In this document: positions 14,074 through 21,548 of the stretch, piece by piece
How the letters are laid out: each line of letters begins with the position of its first letter
Position numbering within the stretch: the first letter of the stretch is position 1
Assembly (NCBI GenBank): GCA_023424355.1
Contig: JAFAEA010000255.1
Location: 1-22,680 of the forward strand
Source: Chloroflexota bacterium
GTDB lineage: Bacteria > Chloroflexota > Chloroflexia > Thermomicrobiales > UBA6265
Direction: 5' to 3'
Length of the DNA stretch: 22,680 nucleotides
The notes under the pieces: model-generated
The model's input: only the letters and a program-made list of their open reading frames with translations
What the model was told of the DNA's origin: nothing
The model's database searches: none
Program-made: the position numbers and the translations under genes

Positions 14074-15993
14074 GTGGATGAATCGACACACAAACTAAGC
14101 CGACGATCACTGATCGCCGGAGCAATCGGTGGTGCTGCCATGCTGACGGTGAGTACTCGCCCGATGGGTGCCCAATCGATCGACTATTCGCTTTACGATG
14201 CCGAAGGTCTCGTTCGACAGATTCGCGAATCTACAGAACCACAGTTTGCATTCGACGCGCTTACGGAAGTGTTCGCGCGCTCAGGAATCGCGGTCTTTGA
14301 TGATGAGATCACGGCCATGCTGGTTCCGCCTAAGGCAGAGCCGAGTCCACTGGCGTTTACTACCAGTCAGGTGCAATCCATGCTTGAGGAGCTGCAAGCA
14401 GGTGCGTATCGACCTGCTGGGGAATGGAACGCATTCGGACCGGAATCCACCGAAGCTGGTGATGCACTCCCCTCCTTTTCCGATCTCTATGCAGGTTACG
14501 GCTGGATGGGTACCACCCCTGGTGCCGATTTCGTGCGGCAACTGATCTGGGAGATGCCTATTGGCCAAGGATCGATGGCTTCAGCCGGACTCCCCGCACC
14601 TCGAGCCGCGACCGCGGTAATGAGCGGCGAGATTCTCGCAGGCCTGCAGAGTCAGTTGGGGTCGCTACCCACATCGATTCCCGGGTTGCCGGATATCCCG
14701 AGCATCCCCGGATTGCCCAATCTGCCGCCGTTGCAGAAGATTTACGAACTCCCACCCCTGCCCGAACTCAATGGTGCGGCATGTGCAAATGTGCGAGATT
14801 TCGTGACCTCCATTATTCAGCGGGTACTCTCGGTGTTGGAAAATACCCGCGATGTGGTGACGATTCCGCTTCTGGATCAGATTTTCTCCGGAGTGCTGGG
14901 AGCGATCGATTTCGGACTAAAGATCATCGTACGAGCCATCGATATCGTGATCGAACCGGCAATGGCGGTACTGAAATCTGTTGCAGCCGCAATCGCGATT
15001 GCCTCCTCAATTCTGGGCACCGTCACACCATGGACAATCTCCGCCTCCGCGAATCCGGGGATGACACGTTTGGGCGTTGGCCCGGCCGAGGTGATCTCCG
15101 GCGTGGTGGATATTTCCGCCGGTGGTGCGGATGACATCCCCTGGCCTCCGGTGATCACTGGCTGCGCCAGCACGCTCGGTTTGCAGGTGCCCAAACGTAC
15201 ATCAGCCGGGACCGAGATCCATGTGGAGATTCAGAATCCTGCTGAGAAGGTGCTAGTGGAACTGGGCCAGGAGCCTCGAATCCTGGATAATGCCGGCACA
15301 CTGGCTCTCACCTACGTCACCACCAACGAACCGCAAGGCGCAATCGACCGGGGCGATGAGGAGATCGGGGTGGTGTACATCACAACCACCATTGATCGGG
15401 ATGATCTGCGCGCATTTAGTCAGCAACTGATTGATCTGATGCTGGCGGAGCTGCCGAAGATCATCGCAGATATCATGCGCAATCTCACCATGCCGGTGAT
15501 CAATCAACTGCGTGAGAATATCTTGCGGCTCACCATCGCTCAGGCAACCACGCGGATCTATGTGACCTATCACCGCGAGCACTGCCTGGACGGCGAGTTC
15601 ATGGTGATGAACATGACCACGTTCCTGACTGCTCATACGCCCCAGGTGATCGGCACATCCGGCAGAATCCGATGGCATTTCAATAGAGATGGCGCTTGTT
15701 CCATGATCTGGGAGGGCGTGAAAGCCGTATTCAATCATGGCGGCAAATCAAGCTATTTCGGGATCGCGGAAGGGACATTCACCGTGGAGAAAGGCATGGT
15801 GAACATTGCGTTCACCAGCTCCAATGCTCGTGAAGTAGCGACGCATCCGGATCACGACGAGACGACGTTCTATCTGGACGCTCCCTGGCTTACCACCGAA
15901 TTCGGCAATTGGAGCATCGCCTGTGGTGACACCATCTATCTGGGACACACCGCCCAGCGATATGTAATGTGGTTGGGGCCAGTGGTGACGTAA
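14074..15993 (+). CDS. Large Tat-exported protein, unknown function
   Basis: This 639-residue protein is not a family I can name. GTG 14074 is chosen because GGAGGAGAGAG (14059-14069) is ideally placed; an in-frame GTG at 14053 lies before that site. The N terminus has a twin-arginine signal (K-L-S-R-R-S-L-I-A-G at 7-16) with cleavage near M-G-A-Q-S, about residue 35. Residues 202-230 are a Pro/Leu/Ile-rich linker with repeated I-P-G-L-P units. About residues 265-316 are long hydrophobic or amphipathic segments. The second half looks beta-rich, ending in an A-W-L-T-T-E-F-G-N-W strand and carrying C-L-D-G-E-F, G-A-C-S-M-I-W and I-A-C-G-D-T, so disulfides are possible. It has its own leader and no operon partners. 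Confidence 0.8.
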   Translation: MDESTHKLSRRSLIAGAIGGAAMLTVSTRPMGAQSIDYSLYDAEGLVRQIRESTEPQFAFDALTEVFARSGIAVFDDEITAMLVPPKAEPSPLAFTTSQVQSMLEELQAGAYRPAGEWNAFGPESTEAGDALPSFSDLYAGYGWMGTTPGADFVRQLIWEMPIGQGSMASAGLPAPRAATAVMSGEILAGLQSQLGSLPTSIPGLPDIPSIPGLPNLPPLQKIYELPPLPELNGAACANVRDFVTSIIQRVLSVLENTRDVVTIPLLDQIFSGVLGAIDFGLKIIVRAIDIVIEPAMAVLKSVAAAIAIASSILGTVTPWTISASANPGMTRLGVGPAEVISGVVDISAGGADDIPWPPVITGCASTLGLQVPKRTSAGTEIHVEIQNPAEKVLVELGQEPRILDNAGTLALTYVTTNEPQGAIDRGDEEIGVVYITTTIDRDDLRAFSQQLIDLMLAELPKIIADIMRNLTMPVINQLRENILRLTIAQATTRIYVTYHREHCLDGEFMVMNMTTFLTAHTPQVIGTSGRIRWHFNRDGACSMIWEGVKAVFNHGGKSSYFGIAEGTFTVEKGMVNIAFTSSNAREVATHPDHDETTFYLDAPWLTTEFGNWSIACGDTIYLGHTAQRYVMWLGPVVT

Positions 15994-16005
15994 CCGGGCA
16001 CGCAA

Positions 16006-16047
16006 TAGACCGGCATGTGCCGATGATTTCATCTGGCTGCCGGTCTA
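16006..16047 (+). terminator. Possible terminator after the Tat-exported protein gene
   Basis: TAGACCGGCA (16006-16015) and TGCCGGTCTA (16038-16047) are perfectly complementary over 10 bp, with a 22-nt loop and no U run. Its position just after the stop suggests transcript termination or end processing. Confidence 0.4.
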
Positions 16048-16752
16048 CGCTCCTGAAACTGAATTTTCTGTCACACACATACCTGCGTGTGAGCCATCAC
16101 CGAAATCGCTTTGGGCGATGCGGTGGAAACAAGGCCATTCGAGGGCGTCTATACGCATACCCTCCTTGCTACGGATTCCGATTGACCCATATACATCTTG
16201 TGACGAGCGACGGTATTTCAGTTGGCATCGTGCCAGGTGACAGTCTGGGCATGCGCCGCGTGAACAAATACTCCGTGCCCAATTAAATCGGGTGTGGTCG
16301 GTATCCCAACTCGATGACGCACATCGCGTCCTCAATCTTCCCGCCGGATCCGGATGGAGCAAGTGCCTGCAGCAGGTCGTGATATCCCGAGGTAGTTAGC
16401 GCGGAGGGTACGGAGTTCTTGCTATTCGATTCATGCTATTGAGGCTTATGCCTCTCGTCGGCTCCGATTTCGGTGCCGAACCTTTCCGTGCTGAATCGCT
16501 GCGAGATTACTCTCTGGTTCCCGTAACTCACAGGTGTTTTCTATGACGACCTGTGCGGTAACCCATTACCCATACCGCGATGGAATATCCGTTGCGGCTG
16601 GCATTGCCGGGCATCTGATTCCCGACGCGCCTAATGGTGAAAATAATCACCGGAAGAACGTTTACCGATATCCTGCCGATCTCCAACAGCTCCTGATGCT
16701 ATTGACCGAGTTCTGGTTGCCCTTCCCGGGCGGTGCAGGTTCGGTTCATCTC

Positions 16753-16785
16753 TTCGTACCCCCATCCTAGAGATGAGGGCACGAA
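16753..16785 (-). terminator. Stem-loop after the serine hydrolase gene
   Basis: On the minus strand the arms form 14 bp including two G-U pairs, with a 5-nt loop (TCTAG). It lies 48 nt after the hydrolase stop. There is no U run, so it may be a 3'-end stabiliser and not a classical terminator. Confidence 0.5.
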
Positions 16786-16833
16786 ATGTCAATAGGTTTT
16801 CGGGAAATTGTGCAAAGTCTACAGAAGTGATTT

Positions 16834-17742
16834 CTAATCGCCCGAAAGTCGATTCCACACCCATCGGCTGGCGTGAGCCATACGATCGGTGGTTTCGGCA
16901 GAATCGTCCTGTTTTTTGCTCATGAACGTAATGATGTAGTTCAGGTTTGGCGAGTACACTATGCCCACATCGGCCTTTACGCCTCGCAAACTTCCGGTTT
17001 TGTGGGCGGTTTCGATGTTCTTATCCACCGGCAATCGGCCTGGAATAACGGTGTTGAAATTCTGGTCCTTGAGGATCTTGATGATCCCGGCCCGACTCTC
17101 CTCCGAAAGCCCCTGTCCTTCGTGGATCAGGCGCATGAGCTTGCCCATATCGCGCGGGGAGCTGACATCGTTTCGGCTATCGGCCGCGTAGGCGAGACAA
17201 TCGTCGCTTGATTTGTAGTTCTTGAGATGCTCCTTGAGCGTCTCGTAAGTCACGCTCTCATCGGCAGGATCCATATCGGCGAGAGCGCAGAACATCTCGC
17301 GGATGGTCATTGGGATGAAGGTGTTATTTAGGCCCAGTTCCTTGAGGCGGCTGGCCATCGCTTCCTTAGTGATGCGTTCGTAGAGCAGATCGGTAGCCCA
17401 ATTATCGGACACGATGATCATCAACTCCGCGAGATCGCGGATGGTTGGCTGCAGCCCTTCGTCCAGATCCTGCAACACTCCGCTGCCGGGAACGCGATTG
17501 TCGTGGGAAAGAGTGACCCGCTCCTGCAGATCGATCTTGCCCTCTTCCGCCTGACGATAGAGCTCGTAAAGAAGCGGCGTCTTCAGGGTTGAGGCTGTCG
17601 GATACAGATCGTCGGCGTTGTATTCCAGCACGAGATCGGTATCGAGATGATCCACAAACACGCCCACGGGTCCACCGAGTCCGGTGAAGAAGGTGTCCAT
17701 GGATTCAGTGAATTCCTGTTGGGTAATCGACATTTGTTTCAT
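16834..17742 (-). CDS. Serine beta-lactamase-fold hydrolase without signal peptide
   Basis: This 302-residue protein has the class A beta-lactamase/penicillin-binding fold. The nucleophile motif S-T-L-K is at 51-54, S-D-N at 112-114 and K-T-G at 248-250, in correct order and spacing. The class A omega-loop signature ExxLN (Glu166) is not evident after S-D-N; that region reads G-L-N-N-T-F-I-P-M-T-I-R-E. It therefore need not hydrolyse beta-lactams. I see no signal peptide, so it appears cytoplasmic, unlike true beta-lactamases. ATG 17742 lies 7 nt after the permease stop with AGAAAG in between; ATG 17733 is an alternative. The longer open frame overlaps the permease and is rejected. Its place as last gene of a peptide importer operon suggests a peptidase or amidase acting on imported peptides. 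Confidence 0.85.
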   Translation of the reverse strand: MKQMSITQQEFTESMDTFFTGLGGPVGVFVDHLDTDLVLEYNADDLYPTASTLKTPLLYELYRQAEEGKIDLQERVTLSHDNRVPGSGVLQDLDEGLQPTIRDLAELMIIVSDNWATDLLYERITKEAMASRLKELGLNNTFIPMTIREMFCALADMDPADESVTYETLKEHLKNYKSSDDCLAYAADSRNDVSSPRDMGKLMRLIHEGQGLSEESRAGIIKILKDQNFNTVIPGRLPVDKNIETAHKTGSLRGVKADVGIVYSPNLNYIITFMSKKQDDSAETTDRMAHASRWVWNRLSGD

Positions 17743-17749
17743 CGTCTTT

Positions 17750-18631
17750 CTAGCGAGTGAGTTTTGGATCGAGCACATCGCGCAATCCATCTCCGAGCAT
17801 GTTCACACCAAGCACGAAAATGGCAATAGCCATACCGGGGAACACGGTAATCCAGGGAGCCTGATACATGTACATGCGACCAGTACTCAAAATGGCACCC
17901 CATTCAGGGGACGGAGGTTGCGCGCCAAGGCCGATAAAGCTCAGGCCGGCACCCGTAAGAAGGGCTCCTCCAAAGCGCATGCTGCTGAGAATGATGAGTG
18001 GCGCCACCACATTCGGCAGAATGTGCCGCAGCATGATGCGTCCACTCTGCACACCCACCGATCTCGCTGCCTCTACATAGAGTTCCTGCCGGGCAGAAAG
18101 CACGGAACCACGAACAATGCGGGCATACGCCGGAATCGAGAGGAATCCGAGCGAGATGATGACGGTGTTGAGGCTGGGACCAAGAATTGCCACCACAGCA
18201 ATGACGAAGAGGATATCCGGAAAGCTCAACCAGATCTCCAGGAGTCTGCTGAGCACGGTATCTACGATTCCTCCGTAATATCCACAGATCAGGCCGAGAA
18301 GAATCCCTCCGATAAAGGCAACCGCCACCGAAACAATACCGATCTGCACCGCGATGCGACCGCCGTAAAGAATGCGGCTGAAGATATCGCGCCCGAATTC
18401 ATCTGTACCAAACCAGTACGTGCTGTTTGGGGAAATGAATCGATCTGGTGTGTTCACGAGAATCGGATCGTTCGGCGCGATGAGTGGACCGAAAATGGCG
18501 ATGAACACCAGCACCAGCACCAGCACGGTGCCAACGATGCACATCCAACTGTTCTTGAAACGATGCCAATACATTTGGCGCGGTGATCGGGCAGATTTCT
18601 GGAGACCGCCCGCAGTAAGTTGTTGACTCAT
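17750..18631 (-). CDS. Peptide ABC transporter permease, DppC/OppC type (operon 2)
   Basis: This 293-residue permease has the same plan as its operon 1 counterpart. An N-terminal helix (V-G-T-V-L-V-L-V-L-V-F-I-A-I-F) and a periplasmic loop with W-F-G-T-D-E-F-G-R-D-I-F-S-R precede the permease domain. The EAA loop is E-A-A-R-S-V-G-V-Q-S-G-R-I-M-L-R-H-I-L-P. Its ATG overlaps the B-type stop by 4 nt. It is followed after 7 nt by the serine hydrolase gene, so the hydrolase is very likely translated from the same message. Confidence 0.93.
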   Translation of the reverse strand: MSQQLTAGGLQKSARSPRQMYWHRFKNSWMCIVGTVLVLVLVFIAIFGPLIAPNDPILVNTPDRFISPNSTYWFGTDEFGRDIFSRILYGGRIAVQIGIVSVAVAFIGGILLGLICGYYGGIVDTVLSRLLEIWLSFPDILFVIAVVAILGPSLNTVIISLGFLSIPAYARIVRGSVLSARQELYVEAARSVGVQSGRIMLRHILPNVVAPLIILSSMRFGGALLTGAGLSFIGLGAQPPSPEWGAILSTGRMYMYQAPWITVFPGMAIAIFVLGVNMLGDGLRDVLDPKLTR

Positions 18632-19551
18632 GCGTATCGAATCCTCGGATCAACCCATGCATAGGCAATATCGACAAGCAGGTTGGTGATAACAAAGGCA
18701 GAGGTCACCAGGAGCACGGTGCCCTGAACAACAGGGAAATCTCGCTGGAGAATGCTGTTCACAGCCAGCTGACCAACACCTGGCCACCCGAAAATCACTT
18801 CCGTGATGAATGCACCACCAAGCAGCGCTCCAAACTGCAAACCAATGATGGTAAGCACGGGCAAGAGCGCATTGCGCAAGGCATGGATGAGCACTACCTG
18901 ATTTTCACGAAGTCCTTTGGCGCGTCCGGTGCGGATGTAATCCTGCGAGAGGCTTTCCAGCATCGCGCTGCGCGTGAGACGGCTCTTGGTAGCCACACTC
19001 TGGATCGAGAGCGAAAGAATCGGCATGATCGCGTGTTTCCAGCTTCCTGCTCCAGTAACCGGCAACCAACCCAATCTCACCGAAAAGAGCCAGATCATAA
19101 GCAGGGCGATCCAGAAACTGGGAAGGCTGAGACCAGCGGTGGTGGCCACGAGCACACCGGCGTCGATGGGGGTTCCCCGCTTAACTGCGGCCAATACGCC
19201 GCTGGAGATACCGATGACAGAGCTCAGGATGACCGCACCGAAGGTGAGGATCATGGTGTTCGGCAAGCGATCACCGATCTCCACCAATACTTCGCGATTG
19301 GTTCGGATACTCGTGCCAAGACTTCCTTCCGTCACCAGCCGTTCGATGAAACGCCAGTACTGCACATAGAAGGGATCGTTGAGCCCCATCTCCTCGCGCA
19401 AGGTGGCGAGTGCTTCAGGCGAAGCGGTCTCGCCCAGTATCGCGACGGCTGGATCGCCCGGCACGAACTGTGTCATGGCCGCCACAGCAATCGAAACACC
19501 GATGAGCACGATGAATGATTGCAGCACGCGGCGAATGATGTAAGTGATCAT
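18628..19551 (-). CDS. Peptide ABC transporter permease, DppB/OppB type (operon 2)
   Basis: This 307-residue inner-membrane permease is the B-type subunit. The first helix (S-F-I-V-L-I-G-V-S-I-A-V-A-A-M) is followed by F-V-P-G-D-P-A-V, typical of the family. The EAA-like segment is R-A-K-G-L-R-E-N-Q-V-V-L-I-H-A-L-R-N, with F-G-A-L-L-G-G-A-F-I-T-E-V-I-F after it. A stem-loop 28 nt upstream separates it from the binding-protein gene, and it overlaps the next permease by ATGA. No ATPase gene is encoded in the operon. Confidence 0.93.
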   Translation of the reverse strand: MITYIIRRVLQSFIVLIGVSIAVAAMTQFVPGDPAVAILGETASPEALATLREEMGLNDPFYVQYWRFIERLVTEGSLGTSIRTNREVLVEIGDRLPNTMILTFGAVILSSVIGISSGVLAAVKRGTPIDAGVLVATTAGLSLPSFWIALLMIWLFSVRLGWLPVTGAGSWKHAIMPILSLSIQSVATKSRLTRSAMLESLSQDYIRTGRAKGLRENQVVLIHALRNALLPVLTIIGLQFGALLGGAFITEVIFGWPGVGQLAVNSILQRDFPVVQGTVLLVTSAFVITNLLVDIAYAWVDPRIRYA

Positions 19552-19579
19552 GAATTAGGGATCCACGTTTGCATGGCAA

Positions 19580-19608
19580 CATCGCTGGGGAGTTCATCCC
19601 CGGCGATG
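19580..19608 (-). terminator. Intercistronic stem-loop between binding protein and permease genes (operon 2)
   Basis: Arms 19580-19591 and 19597-19608 pair over 12 bp with one non-Watson-Crick position and a 5-nt loop. There is no U run. It lies 7 nt after the binding-protein stop and 28 nt before the permease start, mirroring operon 1. Confidence 0.65.
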
Positions 19609-19615
19609 CCAGCAC

Positions 19616-21292
19616 TTATTCTTCGATGTAGGCGTCGTTCTTCAGGAATCCACCCGTTGGGAAGACCTGAAGACCCTTAACCCGCTTGTTGACAGCCGAT
19701 TTGGTGATCGGCATGTACAGCGGCACCCACGGAAGATCTTCCAAAAGAATTTCCTGAGCCTTGTAGTACACCTCCATGCGTTCTTCCTGATCGAGGGTTT
19801 GCTGTCCCTCTACCAGAAGGGCATCGAAATCCGGATTGGAGTAATGCACGCGGTTGGAGGAGCCCATGCGATCGGTGCTGAGGAAGAGGAACAGCACATC
19901 CGGATCGCTCCATCCCCAGCTGAGCAGGAGCATATCGTGCTCGCCCTTGGGAGTGAAATCGAGCAGTGCGGCGCCTTCCAATGTGTTGATCTGAATATCG
20001 ACCCCCACATTGCGGAGCTGACCCTGGATGAGCGTGGCGAGTTGCCCAAACGTTGCGGACGTGTTGGTGTACAGCTGCGGCTGCATCTTCACGCCATCTT
20101 TCTCGCGGATGCCGTCTTCGCCTTCCACCCAGCCGGCTTCCTCCAGCAGGCGCTTGGCTTCTTCCTGATCGAACTTCGGTGCCTTTTCTTCCAGTTCCTC
20201 ACTATGGCCAGGAACCGATGGTGGCAGCGGAGTGGAAACAGCTTCGGCCAATCCACCTTCGAACAGGGTGCCGACAATTTCGTCGCGATCGATAGCATGC
20301 GCGATGGCCTTGCGCACATTCGGATCTTCCATCAACGGGCGAATGCGCGTGAGTCCCAGGTAACCAAGCGTTGTGTTGCGCGATTCGATGATCTCAAATC
20401 GATCGTCGTTCTCGAAGCGTGGAAGATCGGTGGCAGAAAGATCTACCACATCGACTTCGCCGGTCTCGAGGGACGCCACCTGAGCGAATGGCTCCGCGAT
20501 CACGCGGAAGAGCAGTTCCTGAATGTATGGCGCGCCATCGTTCTCGTAGTACTCCTCCGGAGTGGTGAAGTTCTCGAACGCAGCGAGCGAAACGGTGGAT
20601 CCGGTGACCCATTCATTCAGCTTGTAGGCATTGGTTCCGGAAGGCTGGCGTCCGTAGTCGTCGCCAGCGGCTTCTACCGCAGCCTGGCTGAGCATGCCAC
20701 CGTAGCCGCCTTCGAACCCGTTGAAGAAGGCTGCATTTGGTGCTTCGAATACCAGTTTCACCGTCAGCGGATCGATAACCTCGGCTGTGATACCCAGTGC
20801 CATATCGTAGATCGGACTCTTGGCACCGATTTCCGCGAGGCGCTCGATGGTGAACTTCACGGAATCGGCATTGAACTCACTGCCATCGTGGAACGTGATA
20901 CCTTCGCGCAGTTTGAAGGTGATCTCCTTGCTGTCTTCGCTGATTTCCCAGCTTTCAGCCAGAAGTCCCTTAAAGGTGAGATCGAGATCCTTGTACACCA
21001 GACCACTGTAGATCTGGTTGAACACATCCCAGGCGGCGCCGTTGGATGTGACGTGAGGATCCAGTGTCTCCGGATCGCTGGAAACGGCGAAGGCCATGGT
21101 GCCGCCGGCAGATTGTGCTGCAGCTGCAGCGGCGATACTTCCCGGAACCATGACGCCGGCAGATGTCAACACGGCGGCGATGGCTTTCGGGGTCATCCCC
21201 AGTGCGATGGCTCGCTGCATGAAGGTTCGCCGATCGATACTGCGGGCCTGAACATCATCCAGCAGATTCCGCAAACTATCCTGATTGGTCAT
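19616..21292 (-). CDS. Peptide ABC transporter substrate-binding protein, family 5 (operon 2)
   Basis: This 558-residue protein is an SBP_bac_5 family binding protein. It starts M-T-N-Q-D-S-L-R-N and has a Tat motif D-R-R-T-F-M-Q at 20-26, then a hydrophobic stretch and an alanine-rich A-A-A-A-A-A-Q cleavage region near 60. The family signature R-E-G-I-T-F-H-D-G...D-S-V-K-F-T-I-E-R-L is at 129-152, with V-R-K-A-I-A-H-A-I-D-R later. ATG 21292 is preceded by GGAGG 7 nt upstream; the open frame continues 52 codons further up, but that part has no family resemblance. The pre-RR stretch of about 20 residues is long for a Tat signal but common in similar proteins. It leads the second importer operon. 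Confidence 0.92.
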   Translation of the reverse strand: MTNQDSLRNLLDDVQARSIDRRTFMQRAIALGMTPKAIAAVLTSAGVMVPGSIAAAAAAQSAGGTMAFAVSSDPETLDPHVTSNGAAWDVFNQIYSGLVYKDLDLTFKGLLAESWEISEDSKEITFKLREGITFHDGSEFNADSVKFTIERLAEIGAKSPIYDMALGITAEVIDPLTVKLVFEAPNAAFFNGFEGGYGGMLSQAAVEAAGDDYGRQPSGTNAYKLNEWVTGSTVSLAAFENFTTPEEYYENDGAPYIQELLFRVIAEPFAQVASLETGEVDVVDLSATDLPRFENDDRFEIIESRNTTLGYLGLTRIRPLMEDPNVRKAIAHAIDRDEIVGTLFEGGLAEAVSTPLPPSVPGHSEELEEKAPKFDQEEAKRLLEEAGWVEGEDGIREKDGVKMQPQLYTNTSATFGQLATLIQGQLRNVGVDIQINTLEGAALLDFTPKGEHDMLLLSWGWSDPDVLFLFLSTDRMGSSNRVHYSNPDFDALLVEGQQTLDQEERMEVYYKAQEILLEDLPWVPLYMPITKSAVNKRVKGLQVFPTGGFLKNDAYIEE

Positions 21293-21433
21293 TCCTGGTC
21301 CTCCCCAAACGTGAAACGTTCCCGGCAAAGTGGCCGTAGAACAGTAAAATTCCTCACCAATACTGGGCATCACGTATCGAAAAATGGTGATGGCAGCAAC
21401 CAGGTTGCACGGCGATGAAGCGCCATTGCAGCA

Positions 21434-21447
21434 TGTGGTTAACCACA
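21434..21447. promoter_or_regulatory. 14-bp palindrome upstream of binding-protein gene (operon 2)
   Basis: TGTGGTTAACCACA is a perfect palindrome about 140 nt before the start of the operon 2 binding protein. It could be an operator. A second inverted pair, GTTGT-N9-ACAAC (21514-21532), lies further upstream. Confidence 0.35.
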
Positions 21448-21548
21448 CCTGTACGCGTTGATTGCCCTATCAGCATCGATAAGGATTGTTGAGCGAAATC
21501 ATCGTATCAGAATGTTGTGTATTGTGAACAACTGGATTGGAGAAATGA

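Larger units (their letters stand above)
15994..16833. other. Gene-poor interval, 840 bp
   Basis: I see no convincing gene here. The available reading frames are under about 110 codons, overlap on both strands, lack good ribosome sites and have no recognisable content. The only structures are a 10-bp inverted repeat (TAGACCGGCA / TGCCGGTCTA, 16006-16047) just after the upstream stop, a TCACAC/GTGTGA hairpin near 16071, and the stem-loop at 16753-16785. Confidence 0.6.

Noticed and set aside
15969..16362. Overlapping 105-codon frames on both strands
   Set aside because: Neither has a ribosome site, a recognisable domain or a sensible composition; one starts inside the upstream gene.
16534..16864. 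78- and 77-codon frames on opposite strands
   Set aside because: They are short, overlapping, without motifs; the minus frame runs into the hydrolase gene in another frame.
16834..17742. Calling the serine hydrolase an antibiotic-resistance beta-lactamase
   Set aside because: No signal peptide and no clear ExxLN omega-loop glutamate; operon context points to peptide metabolism.
19799..21418. 539-codon open frame on the plus strand
   Set aside because: It is antisense to the operon 2 binding protein, with a composition typical of a mirror frame and no domain.
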